A stretch of DNA of 64,000 nucleotides from Polydactylus sextarius (GCA_016801845.1 CM028906.1:2046001-2110000); one strand, 5' to 3'. Positions 1 to 20,033 are shown, numbered from the stretch's first letter. The notes: generated by a model from the sequence alone, not told the origin. Numbers and translations are program-made.

Positions 1-236
1 TGAAATGTGAGAAACAGGAATAAATTAGATGACAATAACTTCAGAATAAAATATTGTTTAAGTGCTTTACTAAATTCCCTTTTAGAGATATTTCTTTAAA
101 TCTGTAACAAATAAATCAAAGAAACAGAAAATTTCTGCTTCATCTCAGTCTCAGTCAGTGATTCACCACATCTTGTAGGTCAAATTGTGTGCTGTGTTGT
201 TTGAGCTGATAGTCCTCACTGTGTTCCTATTGTCAG

Positions 237-5392
<5,156 letters not shown>

Positions 5393-8300
5393 ACGCTCGG
5401 GTGAGCTGTCACCACGGCAACGCTTTAAGACGAGCTCAGGAAAAACACCTGTCGCAAAGACTGTGAATGTGCACTATCGTAAAAAAAAAAAACGAAACAA
5501 AACAAAACGAGGAAACTCCGCAAGTGATCAAAAAGGTACAGTGTCTGCGTCATGTAGCCGGAGACAACACAAAGAAAAACAAACTAAAGATGGAAACAAC
5601 ACTCACTTCATCACATCACATCAGCGCTGGCGGGACAAAACCATACAAACTGCAGCTTTTAATGCAACATTTATATTGAATAGTCAAACAGTATATGAAG
5701 ACTAATATTAGCAATATTTTAACTTGAAGTCTATTTATACAAAGTCAGCTTTATTTATTGCAGTGTCTCTGTTTTTGTTTAGTGTTTTATGGTGTCCTGT
5801 AGCCGCTGAACGTTTCACCAACGCTTCTGCTCATGTGGAAAACATGAAACATGCTGCAGTGTGGATTTAATGTCCGTTGTAAATATCAACTCAGTTTCTG
5901 TGACTTTATGAAAAAAAAAAAAAAAAAAAAAAAGGGAAAACCTTTAAAGGAGCTGCAGTGATGAGAATGATTTGAATGAAAAATATATATCTCACTTATA
6001 TATAAATATATAAGTGAGAAACTCTGACACTATTTTTAATTGTTGCTGTTTTATAGACAAAACAATTTATGGACAAAAAGAAACTGATAACTGATAATAA
6101 TAAAAGTGACTAGCTTCAGCCAGGATTGATTTAAACATGTAACAAAAAACACTTTTAAAGCTGCGTTAAATGTTCGTCCAGTGTCTGAAGATAAATGTTC
6201 CAACAGTCTCTGAACTTTCGTTTCATTTTCATGTAAAGTTTGTTCCTTTACAGAATATTTTCAGTTTGTCTACAAACAAATGAACAGTAAGTTTTGGAAC
6301 AAGGAGCTGTGTCAGTATTACTGTTGATAGTAAAGGTGCTGAGTGTCTGAGTGAAGGAGGCTGGTTGACAAACATGTATTTTACATTGATTTCTATGGTT
6401 TCACCTGATTTTTAGACAGAACCACCTCAGCACCAGCAGGTTGTTGTATAAATACACAGAAGCTGCTCTGGAAAAGAAAATACTAAACCACATAGCAGCA
6501 CAGCTGGTTGTCAAATAGATAACGTAACACATTTTGACCGTGTTGGTTCTTCACAAGGTTGGATTTAATTTTATTCTAAGTTCTGTGTTGAATATTTTCT
6601 TTAGTCACTGAGAACATATCAGACATCTCTACTCTGAAGCACAATGTTGTTGTTCTGTCGGTAGCGCAGCTGCATTTTACAACAGGTGGAAACCTGCACT
6701 GTCTAGTTTCTTCCTCGTACCCAAACGTTAGCGTCAGCAGCTACAATGTAGCAACTTAAAACTCCGCTGTTGTTTCCTGTAGAAACAAACACCAGACAAA
6801 GTTTAAGGTCGTTAAGTTCAGTATCAGGACAGATTCCTTCAACTCAGACCTTTTTGTTAACGTTACCATATTTGTTCTCTTGAAAGAAAAACCTGTACTC
6901 GTGTATCAAGCTTGTACAATTCCAGTTCAAGTTTTCACATTTTAAATGACTACCACTTGTTAAAGGAGCTGTTTATAAGTTTTTACCACATTTTAGCATT
7001 GACATCTGTAAATGCTGAATAATAAAACAATATAAAACAGCGGTGATTCCAAAGCCTCTGTGCAGGACAGTAAAACCATGGCTAGCAGCTGTGTCTGAAA
7101 CTCCTGACAGTCCTGGATCAACTGAACCTGTTCTCAACTGAAGACTTCAAACCGTTGAAGTTTCTGCAGTAGAACCTGAACCACTTTACGAGGAGATAAA
7201 AGTGAAGTGATCAGACCTGATGTGTAATAACATCTCACTGCACAAAAATATTTTCAAACCTCATCTGAAAGCTTTAGCCACTCGCTGCGTAGATGCACAT
7301 GTACATATCTGTCACACCAGCCTCCAGAGGGTTGATGCTGTTGTGACATCTCGGTGACTGAAATCTCAGAGCTTCTGTTTGAGTCTTTGACCTGAAAGTG
7401 TTTGTCTGTGATTTCTCCACGTTGCTTGATTGAGATTAAATCATCTTTACAGATGATATGTATTTACTATATGCATTTGGAAGTTCTGTTCAGAAAAACA
7501 CAATTTTAGGAAAATGTTTAAAATGATGCAGCAACAGATGTTCCTGTTAACGTTTGAGCCACATCAAAACTTCAAGAGGAGAATCTGTTTCACTACTTTG
7601 GTGCAGTGAAACTGTGTCAGTGTTCAGTGTTGTCAGATTTTATTTCTGGGGGAAAAAGAAAAACAATGTGGAGGAACTGAAACTTTTAATGTTCCCTTGA
7701 CACTGAGCAACGTTGAGCTGTCTGAGACTAAAGTTTCTTTCTTCAAATTCATGTTATTGGTGAGTTTATTCTTCTCTTTGGATGGTTCATTAATGTGGCT
7801 TGTAACAGCAGCTACAGTCTTAGGTTTGAATCAGTGAAGATCCAAAGCAGTCGTCAGACGTGTGGATGATTCGATCGTCGACTTTTTTCTCTCAGCCAGC
7901 AGAAAATCTCACGACAAACAGCAGCTACCTGTTGTTGTTGTTGTTGTTGCAGTGTGAAAGACATTGGTACCAAACACGTAACGGATTAACCCTTTTATCT
8001 GACTTGCACTTTGAGGCTGTGAAGTATTTGTAAAAGTGTAGAAAGTAAATCGAGTTTAATGATTCGCAAATGTTTACAAACCAAAATCTGTTCACATCTG
8101 AACATCTACTTCTACATTTTTAAATCTGAACATATGATTCTATTTCTTTTAAAGGGACGGAAGTAAAACATGTGATTGTCATGAGCTATTTTAAGTTTCT
8201 GTTGAGGAAAATATTTCAGAATTGGATTTTGACGCGACGGTTGAAGGAGGACCTGGAGTCAAAAAGGTCTCATGAACGTCAACCTGGCATGTGATTTTAT

Positions 8301-8690
8301 TTCAGAGGAAAATGAACCAAAATTGGAAAAACCATCAATCTGCCCTTTGACCTGAGAAAGTGTGAAGAGTTTGGTTTCAGACTGAAAGGCTCGTTGAGGA
8401 AAAGACGACGGATCGACTATGATGTCAGTGGCTTGTTGAAGCTGCATCCATCTGTGGATTTTTGTTTTATGTTTTCAGAAAAAAAGAAAAAAAAAAAAAA
8501 TAAAAAAACGTTGTACAAATGAATGATTTTGCAGAATCTGGGCCATGTAAATTTGAACTCGCCCTTTGTAGAAATGACATTTTATAACAGTTTATTCACA
8601 CATGTGCTACGGTCCTTAAAGATGTGGTGAAGGTTCTGTATGGAGACCAGATCTACAGGACAGGAACTGTAAATAAAATCACTTCAACTC
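5393..8690 (+). other. DENND4A 3' untranslated region (inferred)
   Basis: About 3.3 kb with no convincing coding frame. It has A-rich runs near 5910 and 8480, an AU-rich palindromic stretch near 5980-6020, and a GTT/TTG repeat near 7930. The best polyadenylation signal is AATAAA at 8672-8677, followed by T/GT-rich sequence (8706-8722), the usual downstream element. Earlier AATAAA copies exist (near 7020), so shorter transcripts are possible. The extent is inferred from the signal; nothing shows the transcript directly. Confidence 0.5.
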
Positions 8691-9039
8691 TCTTTTCTCA
8701 ATCTCTCTTTTTTTTGTGTGTCCTGTGGTTGTGTCTCTCTTGAACCATCTGCTACACTGCCCCCTCATGGTTTCCCATGGTACTGCTCTGTTTCACATGT
8801 ATCTGTTAGCTTTAACAAAACTATTAGTAGTTGGAGATGACTGTGATTTTGAAGATCATGAAAAAAAAGACGGATGGAATAATTTGAAAAAGTGGTAAAA
8901 ATATAGAGGACGAGTTGGAGCTGTGGATGAAAACATAACTGAGTTTTTGCAAGTTCTTTTCTTTGGATCTAAGAGCAGTGAGCATCTCCAGGTTTTCACT
9001 AAAATCATTTCCACTCTTCGTACAGTTCAGTTAAAAAAA

Positions 9040-9831
9040 TAATTTATTGCAGCATGGTATTTTAATTTGAAATATTGACAGTTTTCCTATCAATAATAAC
9101 ACCGTTTGCATCCACTTCAGTCTGACAAGAGCTTTTTAACAAGACGGTAACAATGTGACACTGGTCTCATACACATTTACCTGACACACACACACACACA
9201 CACACATGATCACTGTTTCTCTCCACCACAGTTAAACGTTGACGCGATGAAATACTGTTTCACACAGAAACTCTCTTTTTACACACTGAACAAACACAAG
9301 TGTGAACGGTTGAATACAGAGCAGAGTTTGAAGGATACAGTTCAGAAAATAGCAAACATATAAAACTGAAGTTGCATCCACTGATGTTTGACATTTGCTG
9401 CAGAGTGAATCTGTACTGTCACCGCTGGGACGGACAAAATGTGATGCATTAACCTACTGAATTAACCTACTAAGACTCCTCCAGAAGCTTTGCGCTCACA
9501 ATGTTAAAAGGAAAAATCCACCTCAGGACATTTGAACTAAAACAGTCAGTGCACATGTTCTGTGTTGTTGTTTATGGGACATTCATGTTCATGTTCACAG
9601 ATTTGCAGCATCTACAATAAACACGATGCGTAACAGAGTGAATGGAGGGTGAGTATGGATTTTTCCTTTAACATCACTACTTGTTTAGTTATGTGTTTCT
9701 CCTAAATGTCTACTGTGTCCCCAGTCAGCCTCCCTAACTTCTAACACTTCCTACGAGCGGCGGCGATCCTGTCCGGACGTACCGAGTCACGTGTAGCGGG
9801 CGCCGTTTGCTCTGATGCCTTCGCCGTCCGC
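9040..9831 (-). other. SLC24A1 3' untranslated region (inferred)
   Basis: Non-coding stretch downstream of SLC24A1 on the - strand. It contains a (CA)n tract near 9184-9206 and ends at a reverse-strand AATAAA (TTTATT on + at 9043-9048), a plausible polyadenylation signal. The two inferred 3' ends (DENND4A at ~8690, SLC24A1 at ~9030) face each other with only ~350 bp between them. Confidence 0.45.
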
Positions 9832-12800
9832 TCAGATGGAGACGGGGCAGGTGAGGATGCGATCCTCCAGCATGACGCTGAGGACCAGGAACACAAAGTA
9901 CAGTACGAACATAGTTGAGGCCCAACATGCGGCTCATCTTCCAGCGACACATGGCGATGGAGAAGATGACGAAGAGGAGCATGAGGAAGAGCAGCACGAT
10001 GGCGCAGAACAGGCCGTTGGAGCTGACGGGAACCACCTTACCGTTGTTTAACATGGTGAACATGAGCCACGGGACCGGCAGACTGAAACCAGAGGACACA
10101 CGTGTTTCTGTTAACATTACAGAATGAGGATCACTGCCTCCTGTATGGATGGAGAGCTCAGTGTATTTAGAGAATATATAGATGACAATTTAGTTTAGAG
10201 AATTTTATGGATTCAAAAGAGATTTGACTGATAGAAAAATGCTTGTTTGTTTCAGCACCGTGGACAGCTCCGCACAGTCATCAGTACACAGCTCTGACAG
10301 ACAATTGTGGTTTCACACTCTTAATGTCACAAATGTCAGTCAGATAAAGATCAATGCAGCTTTGGCCTTTGTTGCAGCACGTGGCAGGTAAGAAAGAGTT
10401 AAATAAACATTGATATCCACTAAAGTTTCATTTTGAAACACAAAACTTCATTTGTATTTGAAAACTACAGGTGATCAGTTTTTGTAGTCGTTTAAATCCA
10501 ACACTGATACCAAGATACCAAGCACATATTTGACATATGGCAGATCAAAGTCAAAAACAAAGCATGACTTATTTTGGAAATTTTTCTTCCTGAACAATTT
10601 GATTATAACAAGTAGAAACTTCTTGATAAATTCAATTTAACAGTCATTTCCACACCAGGTGACAACACTTTGCCTTTTTTTAATAAATGTTGTTAAAACT
10701 CAATACTTCCTCCATAAGCCTCAGCCTTTCTTTTAGAGAAAGGTTTTTAATTTGAAATAACAAAGAGGTGGTGAGTAGAACTGCACAGTGTTCAGGTAAA
10801 CTCCCTCAGTGTCTGTGCTGCAGTCACTCACCCGACAGTGATGTCGAAGATGTTGCTGCCCACCGAGCTAGACACAGCCATGTCCCCCAGACCTTTCCGA
10901 GCCACGATGACGCTGGTGATCAGGTCTGGGATTGACGTCCCGGCGGCCAGGACGGTCAGGCCCATGATCTCCTCTGAGATTCCCACGGTCTCACCCACCT
11001 GTGCAAAAGAACCCATGAGGTCAGGAGTCAGTTTGACGGAGGAAAACCATATCAAGTCACACAAAGTTTCCCAAATATCATCTGGATCTGCACCAAACTG
11101 ACCAAACTGGAAACCATGAACCCCGGTGTCACAGTGGATGTAAACATGTGAAGCTTGGACCAACCTGATGAGCCCACCACACCATCAGGTAGGAGAAAAC
11201 TCCGATCCACATGATGGAGCCGATGAATGTCATGGCGAAATATCTTCTGGATGCCTGAAAAAACATGCAACAAGATCATGGCTTCAGATGTTCAGAACAC
11301 CTGCTGCAGACCATCATCTTCACCAGCGGTCATGTAATTAGTAACTAATAACTAATGTAGTTTGACATGGAGGTTTGAACTCACCGGGTTGCGAACGTCG
11401 GGCAGTGTGAGCCACAGCGGGAACACGATAGGCAGCAGGAACAGGTACGTGGCCTGTTTGCGTCTTGTTTCAGGCCACTCCAATGACAACGGCTCATTCT
11501 CCTCCTCCTCCTTCTCTTCTTCCTCCTTGTTTCCATCATCATCATCATCGTCGTCGTCGTCGTCACTCTCACTGGAGCCGCTGCTTTCGTCATTGCTGTC
11601 GTCCTCAGCGCTGCCGTCCGAGCCCTCTGACCCTCCCGCTGCTGCTGAGGATGAGGCTGCCACCTGCTGGAGAGAAAACACACCTGCTGTTCACATGAGG
11701 CCACACAGCCACACTTCACCCAAGAGAAGAATTAAATAAAATTCAATTAAATAAAAAAAGATGATTGGAAGATGTACAGAAAGATGCAAAATGAGCAAAA
11801 ATAAACAAAAAAGTTGGAAAATAAAAATAGAAGAGAAACAAATTCTAAAATAAAAGAAACATTTTGCAGAGACTCAAAACAGCAACAAAAAGACACAAAA
11901 GAAGAAACAGATGAAACAGTGAAGATACTTAGGAGAGACACACACAGATGAAACATTGCGATAAAAGAGACTTGATAAATGCACATCAACCAAGACATAT
12001 AACAGTCTGTTATATGTGAGAAATGTTGGAGCTTTTCAGTGCTAAGTGGCTCAGTCCCCTGCCATTATGTCAGTTACCATGACAACTACCACAGATGCCT
12101 ACTTTATCTCCACTTGTTGATTCGTCGCTCACACAGATGTGGTGTCAACGGATGTGTCAAATTCTCTGCGTACCTTTGACTCCTCTGGCTGCGCCGACGT
12201 CTTCTCAGTCGTCTCTTCCGTCTCTGGAGGCTGTGAGGTGGACGGCTCGGCTGCAGCTGCGCCCCCTGGTGGACTGGACTGATTAGACTTCAACTTCGAA
12301 TCGGGATCTGGACACAGAGTGAAACGACACAGACTGATGGATAAACTTGATTCGAACACAAGAGGAACAACACAAGCTCTGATCGTTTACGTTTAACCAT
12401 TTAATCATTTAAATTTGTTATGTTTATTCTTCTACAGTTATGATCCTCTGAGTTCATTAATAAATACCCAAAGATGAAAATAAATTATAAAGTTTATTCT
12501 CTTTTCTTGTTTGGTTTTTGATTAATAAGTTATTATCTGTCTGTTATTAAAAAAAGGACTGTGCAGCAGTGAACAGGAAGTGGATCAGTATCAAAGTCTC
12601 CATCACTTTGACCAACAATGATGTTTCAGCCCTTTTTGTAAAATCAAATAACTAATTAAACGCAAACTTAAAAGAAAATTAAGCACTTAAATACATCAGT
12701 GTTATAAACTCCATGAATGCTTATGTTTTTAGCTTGATATCCAGTCTATGCTTTGGCTTGTCACCTACAGTAGGGGTCAATTTATCAAAAAATACCTTTA

Positions 12801-13456
12801 GAACAAAGCACTCACAACCTGATGAATATATTTAAACCAGTGGAACAATTCTCACTCACACATTTTAAAATTCTCTGATGGTGTCACTGGCCTCATTATA
12901 CACCAACAGCTACACAAACACAAACCCAATCACCTAAACGCACTGAGCAACATTTCAATCAGGTTTTAGATACTTTCCTTCAGCCGTAGTTGTTTACATG
13001 CTTTCAGGGGACATTTCATTGACTTGCACTCATTTCCTGGAGACTTTCCTGGAAACCCTAGAGATCTCAGTTGTTGGTACCACTTGCCTAACCTTTATGT
13101 ACACCTGAACCAAACCTTAAGTCATGTCTTCACCTTAATGTTTTGTTTTTTACATTATGGGGACCTGCTTTTTACCCCCATAAGGAGGACAGGTCCCCAT
13201 AATGTGAGTGTTTAAACATGTTTAAGTCCCCACAATGTATGAAAAACACACACACACACACAGTCCAGACAAAGACCAGGATGTTGACCTAGTTTTGCTT
13301 GAACAGATCTGCTGCTTATCTAATACTTTGAACCAAATCAAAATTTCAATGATAAGCTGCTGAATTATTATTCTGTGTGGGCTCGTATGAAGAGCCAATG
13401 AGAGTGATTGGAGTGTTTGGAGATAAACATGCTCCAGACATGGAGGGAAAGTGATT

Positions 13457-13493
<37 letters not shown>

Positions 13494-16400
13494 GCCCATC
13501 TGCATGTTAATCCTCAGCTGATTGATTCGGGCTCGTCAAGGCCTCTCCACACTCCCTGCTGCCACTCTTTGCTCCGCACCTCAGATTTTGAAGCACCTCA
13601 TTACTCTACACTGTGACGCACAAACACACCCACTGAGGCCTCACTGATTGTGGAGAATAACCTCCTTCAACCACAAACCATGTCTGATGATTGACAGAAA
13701 ATGGCATTTTAGGATAAAATCTTAGAATACAATCTAGAAAAACTGTGAAGATACTGAGTTTTTCAGTTTTGACAGAGTTAGCAGTTTCCACCTGTTTCCA
13801 GTCTTTGTGCTAAGCTATGCTACCACAGATGAAGCTGTAATAACATGTCAGCTTGTGTCTTTGAATAAAGACATTACACTCACCTTCATGGTGATGCTGC
13901 TTTGACTTGCTGTGTAATTTGCCTGTGACTGGGATGTTCACAGGTTTTACTTTGTTCTTTGCTGCAATTAAGAAAAAGGATGATTCACACGAATCACACG
14001 AGACTCGACACACATTGTCCACGAGAAGCCGACATCACTTTGACCTCAAACCCACACACTAGCTATTTTTATACAAGACTGGCACTGGGTAATTAGCCTC
14101 AACAAAACAAAACTGCACCAAGGGCGGCTTGAACTGAGAACAAATGTCAGTTAATTACCCATAATCCTGCTCAAGTATAAACCTCCACATCTCCATTTCA
14201 TCAGGTCCTTGTCATCAGTGTTTCTACTCAAAGGAAATGTATGTGCAGAATATATATCGTCTGTATGAACGACAATCATATTTTCTCTCCTGAGATTCTG
14301 ATATTTGACTGAATATTTTGACTTGAATTATGAACCAGAGTTTCCAAACAACCACTGTGTGAGTCAGTCAGTGATCCACAATGACACTGAAACAACTGGA
14401 TGCAAACACACCAACATGCAACATCCAAACACAAACAAACCATCATCGAAAATCAGTTCAGACAGACTGAGCAGCACGACAACAGACCAGGAAACATAGA
14501 GAGACAGTGACTGAAAAGAATCCAAAGAGACAGTCCTACCTTTCCTCTGCACTGACCCCTCTGCTCTGACGTCACCGTTAAAAGACGTCTCTGATTGAGA
14601 ATCAGTGTAAAGACCAAACTTTATTAGTTGTGAAAGTTCATGTGGCGTTTCAGTGTCTATGTGTCACTGAACGCAGCACAGTTTAACACCAAATGCAAGT
14701 GAAAAAGTACCATCACAACAAGATACGACTGCAACCACAGCGAGGCGACGTCTTACCTCGTCTGGTTTTCCCTTGGCCGGGGATCTGAGGGGCCCCTCTA
14801 AGGGCTGCCTCTACGATCAAACAACAGCACTGATCTTAACTTCTGGACCATTTTTAGATTTATTTTATTGAATCATCTACATCTCAGTTTTGCTCATGCT
14901 GCAACCAGCTAGAAGAACAATTAACATGTGTCCTTTCAAACTAATAGAAACAATCAATCTGTTGTAATTACATCAGGTTCAGCATCATCAAACTAATATT
15001 TTTTAAACTAGATGAAAAGTGGCTTCTAGAGATTCACACCCTGTTTCATTTTCATTGTCATTTTCATTCACAACCACGAATTACTGAAATATTTGGTTCA
15101 GCTGAAAATATCTGGTCATGAAGTGACTTTGGTAACTTATCTACAGGAATAAATGATCAAAAATGATCTTTAAAAAAAAAAAAAAAAAAATGACATGTTG
15201 AGAATAAATTTGACTTTTCAAGATCAAAGTCAAACTTTTTACTCATTTCATTGAATGTGCAGCTAATAAAAGTGACACAATAACAGCAGTGATTCTGAAG
15301 CTGACTCTAAGACGATAAAGTTAGACAGTTAAATAGATGGTGACTAAAAAATCTTCTAATTCTTCTTTTGAATGACTTATGGCTCTTTTATCAAACATTA
15401 TTATTGGAAAGTGGTACCGAGAGTAATGTAAGCTGTGTGCAGTGCAGCCTGATCAGCACACTCACTGCTCCATAATCTGTTGCTCCCCTATTACTCCACT
15501 GGTTTATAATAATAATGTGAACAAACAGATGTTGACTGATCAGGAAAGATACTGACAGTTTCCTGACAGTCGACCACATCTGCATGGAGCCCATCTCAGC
15601 TCCAGGACCCCCGCTACATTACTTCATGAGGATAAAGAGCTTGGTGTGGTAGCACAGTGGCTCTTATCCAGCTTTTATTAGCCCTGTATTGAAAAGCTGA
15701 TTAGGGATCAGCGGTAGCCGAGCGGGGTGACAGCGAGGAACAGTGGCCTGCTGCGAGCTCGAGGACGCACTGAAGGTCGCTCCGGTGCATCGTGTTACTC
15801 TGACTTACAGGGCAAGGCAGGACATACAGAGCTGAGTCACCGCTCACTTCACCACATCTCTGAGCTCCAGCATTGATCCATTAGACAGAAACTTACCTAA
15901 TTAATGACTCAGCAAGTTTTCAAGCAAAAATTCAAATACACATTCTAGCTTCTAAGAGTTCAGATTTTTGTCATAAACTGCAGTAAATTAAATAAACGAC
16001 ACAAATTATAACACAACTGGAGACTGCGGTGCAATATATGATGTAGTATATTAGTAACACTAATATTTTTCTTGCTATTTTAAATAACATAATGGCAGTA
16101 ATGATAAGCTCTTACTATTCTACTCTATTCTTTGTTCTCTTGTGGATGTGACTGTCTAAAGGGATGTTATTTATTAGTTTGTCTCCAGCTGCAGATTTGA
16201 TCTTTTAACTGCAGCAGCCATCTTTACTTCTGTCTTATTACCTTCTCCCAGAGGGTCCAGGGTGTGGATCATAAGCTGGAAGATGGTGCTGCGTAGCGAT
16301 GTGTTGTGGAGAGAGGCCGAGCTGCCACCTCGCTGCAGGACTGGACGGACCTGAGACATTAAACATGAACTTTCAGGACCAAATAGTGACACCGATATCG

Positions 16401-19400
16401 TGAGTTTTATTGAGCTGTAGGTCATTAACAGAAGTACTGCCATCAACCTGCTGAACACCAGCGATACATTTTTCATACCCTGAGTCTTGGTCTGTTGTCC
16501 TCTGAAGCTGAAGGCGGTTTGTTGTGCTGAGGGCTGCTCTGAGGAGGACCAGGTTCAGCTTTAGGGAGAGGAGCAGCAGGAGCAGCAGGAGCAGGAGGAG
16601 CAGGAGGAGCAGGAGGAGCTTCACTGTCCTGTAAGAGCAGCAGCTAATCAGTTCACAGCAGCACAGTGATTTGGTTGAAGAGAAGAAACGTTAGATCAGA
16701 CACAAACACATTTTTATTCAGATTTCCTTAAAATGTTTAATTTAATCTTGATGCCCGAAGATCAAATCTTTACTACCAAGAGCATCATTTACATGATAAG
16801 TCAATGTCTTTGGGTTTTGGACTCAAAGACAAATTGGACAAAAAAAACATCTGAACACATCTTATTATGTTTCTGCATTATTGTAGTCATCATTTTTCAC
16901 TATTTTGTGACATTTTATACACAGAATGATTACTGTAGAACTTTAATTGTCAGATGATTTGATAATCAAAATCATCTGACAAATAATTAGATCTAAACTC
17001 TCTGAATATGACTCATATGCCTCCAAGCACAAGGAAATCAGTTAATGCAAAGTTTTCTTAACCAGGAATCAGAGCACGCCAATGGAAATTTCTCTATGAT
17101 GTCTAGATCTATGATTATTGTCACCTGGCTCCACCCAAATGAATAAACTTACTGAACAAACTTGATTGGATGTTTATAAGCCAATCACACTGATCCACAT
17201 CATCTGAGTGAGCTGCAGTATAGCCACACCTGCTTTTTCAGAAACAATGGCTGACCATGAGACAAAGAGGAAGTGTAGGGAAACTAATGGACCACATTAT
17301 GTTCTTTAGGTTTATAATGTGGTTGAAACTAAACATGGTATTTTACATTGCTAATATAAAATGTACATGTACATTTACATGTACTATATTAAACATTTAC
17401 AGCTTTTAGTCAGGTTTCTTATGAACATTTATCTACTGGAAAGGTCATTGGGTCTGAATGTCAACATATGTGAAATTAATGTGGAGATGCTACAATTTTT
17501 ACATGATTTTTACATGAACAATCAGTTTATAATAAATCATATTGATTAAGTGTAAAGCATACTGAACTCAACTATTTCTGGTATCACCAGAAATAGTTTT
17601 TTTAATTAAAAATGTCAAATCAAAGCACTAAAATGAGGTTGACCAAAATTATGAGATACATATGAATATTTATAAGGGCTAATAAAACTGTTTGTGACTC
17701 ATTTTTACTCTTCAGTGGTTCAGAAAACTGCACCAAGGGAGGTTCAAATTCCACATAATTATTTAAATCAGTTTTGTTGATACTAATGGTCTATGAGCAC
17801 CTGTAGAGTAGAAATCCATCATTACAATATGTTCTTTGTGTTAAATCACTGGTGCCAATTAAGACTGAATCTATTTATAAGAGTGATTCCTGTCTATTGT
17901 CTCTGCAGCATGAATCTTAATAACTTGTGTATTAATAAATATTCAACAGGTGTCTGCAGGTCATCTGAATACACTATTAAAGAGACGAGGCCAAACATCC
18001 TGAAAAAAAGGAAACGCATTCACATTAATAAAAATGCAAATATCAGAATTCTTGAAAAAGCGTAATTTGACCCGTGTTCATATTCACGGTGCAGCTCGTC
18101 TCATTACACGCAGCGTGAGGTCTGAAGGAGCACATCACATCTGCAGACGTGCTTCAGGCTTATTGGAGAATGTGCTGCTGATACTTGAAATACTGAAACA
18201 CAGCAGTGCATGCTAATGACACGCTCAGATGTTTACGGCTGTTGGCCACAGAACGACATTTTATCTGGAAAAAAAAAAAAACCTTTTAAAAATACATCAC
18301 TCCCTTTTTTTAGTCTACATTGTGATATTTCAGGGCAGTGATGCAGAAACACAGTGACATTTTCATCATTTCATCTGCGTGACACACTGTCTGTGACACC
18401 TGGAGTCTTTTCTGTTCAGCATCATCAAAGGATTTTTACACAAATACAGAGCGTCACCTGTTCAGACCCACAAATCACCGTTGTCCTTTCACTGTGTCTG
18501 AGCCGTCACAACTGTGAGCTGAGATGAAAGGACAGAAAATATACTGTCTGTCAGACAAATACAGTGCAGTTTAAAACCAAGAGCCTCTGGGAATAAATTC
18601 ATATTGTCAGACATTTCAGCTCCAAGCCAAATGGTTATTACTGAAGATGTACAGCTTTAAAGGGGCTTGTTGTTGTTGCTTTCTGGTGGTCATGGTCAAA
18701 CATGGTCAAGGTTTTAAATAATAAGATGTACGCTTCTGTAGGAATGTATGAATTTATGTTTTTGTCCTGCAGAACGTCTTCCTGCAAAGACTGAGGCGTT
18801 ATTCTGCTGTGAACACATCAGCTCCTCTGGTCGACGTCAGCTCATCGCAGATTTCTTCATACCTATGCTGACTTTTTAATAGTTTTCTAATAAATGTATA
18901 ATATTATTATTGTTTTCTATTTTTTATACTTCTGTTCTCTGCTGTATGGCTATGGTACTTGACTTAACTTTTATCCTCTAATTTTAGAGGAATTATTTTT
19001 TCCTGGTGTATTTAGGACCAATGGAAAATGTGTCACCAAATTCTTTGTAATTTAATTCAAACAATGGTATTTTCACTATTAGTTAACCTGCTGATTATCT
19101 GATCCTATCTGACTCCCAAGAGCAGACGTCTAGTTGCTCATTTAGGCCCAATCAACAACCCAAAACCCAAATTTCTTCTGATGTAGATTCATAGATTATA
19201 AAAAACAAAACAAAACAAAAAATAAACAGAAATAAAATATTATTGATATGGCTTTGTTTAACAAGCTGATAATAGATTTAACTTCTAGAAAAGATAGCTT
19301 GCTGATTTCTTGAGATAAATGTATTCAGAATATTTCAGCTTCAAGCAGCATTTTCTCCAGATGTGTGGCTGAAAGTGTCAATGGCTGACTGACCTTTTCC

Positions 19401-20033
19401 GGCTCCTCCGCCGTCCAAACCTTGACGATACTCATGTGCTTGTTGATCTGGGTCTTGACCGCCTGCTCAATCTGACTGTTGAACTTCATGAAGCTGACGT
19501 AGGTGATGTATCCCATCACCAGCATAATGCTCTCCCACCACAGGATAGTGTTGTCCAGGAAGAAGACAATAAGCATGATGAGGTCCAGGATGTAGAAGGT
19601 CACATCTCTGAACAGGGGCCACCAGGTCAGGTGCAGCATCTCACGGGAGAAGATGGCACACATGCCGATCACGAACAGTATGTTGAAGACAGCCGAGCCC
19701 ACGATGGTGCCGATGCCCACATTGCTGTGGGAGATGAAGACGCCGATCAGGGAGGTAAAGAGTTCGGGGGCGGAGCCTCCAGCCGCCATGAAGGTGGCTC
19801 CAGCCACGTCGTCTGAGATCTCCAGAGTGGTGGTGATGACCTCCAGCGCGGGAACGAAGAACTCATCGCAGACAATGGCCAGGGCGACAAACATGTAGGT
19901 CATGCCGATGATGTGCAGGACCACCCAGCCTTGTCGTCGCTGCTCCACTGAGAAGATGTCCTCCGGGTAGTCACCCTTCCTGTGGGGGGTCTGTGTTGGT
20001 GGTGGGGGACTGGGGGAAGCTGTGCTGTTGTTG

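Larger units (their letters stand above)
16629..19393 (-). other. SLC24A1 intron 1 within the coding region (~2.8 kb)
   Basis: AT-rich, with no supported exon. It contains two short perfect inverted repeats (16947-16982 and 17570-17598, listed separately). Confidence 0.6.

Noticed and set aside
11362..11739. Long open frames (Ser-, His- and Arg-rich) in the other frames and strand of the acidic SLC24A1 exon
   Set aside because: They arise from the GAA/GAT/TCC repeat composition of the acidic loop; the real exon is the - strand [15 protein letters not shown] frame.
16373..16624. Leu-run open frame on the - strand
   Set aside because: Out-of-frame reading of the Pro/Ala-rich SLC24A1 exon (CTCCTG repeats); the splice phases fit only the Pro/Ala frame.
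19436..19898. Open frames on the + strand opposite SLC24A1 exon 1
   Set aside because: Shadows of the conserved exchanger exon, with no family resemblance.
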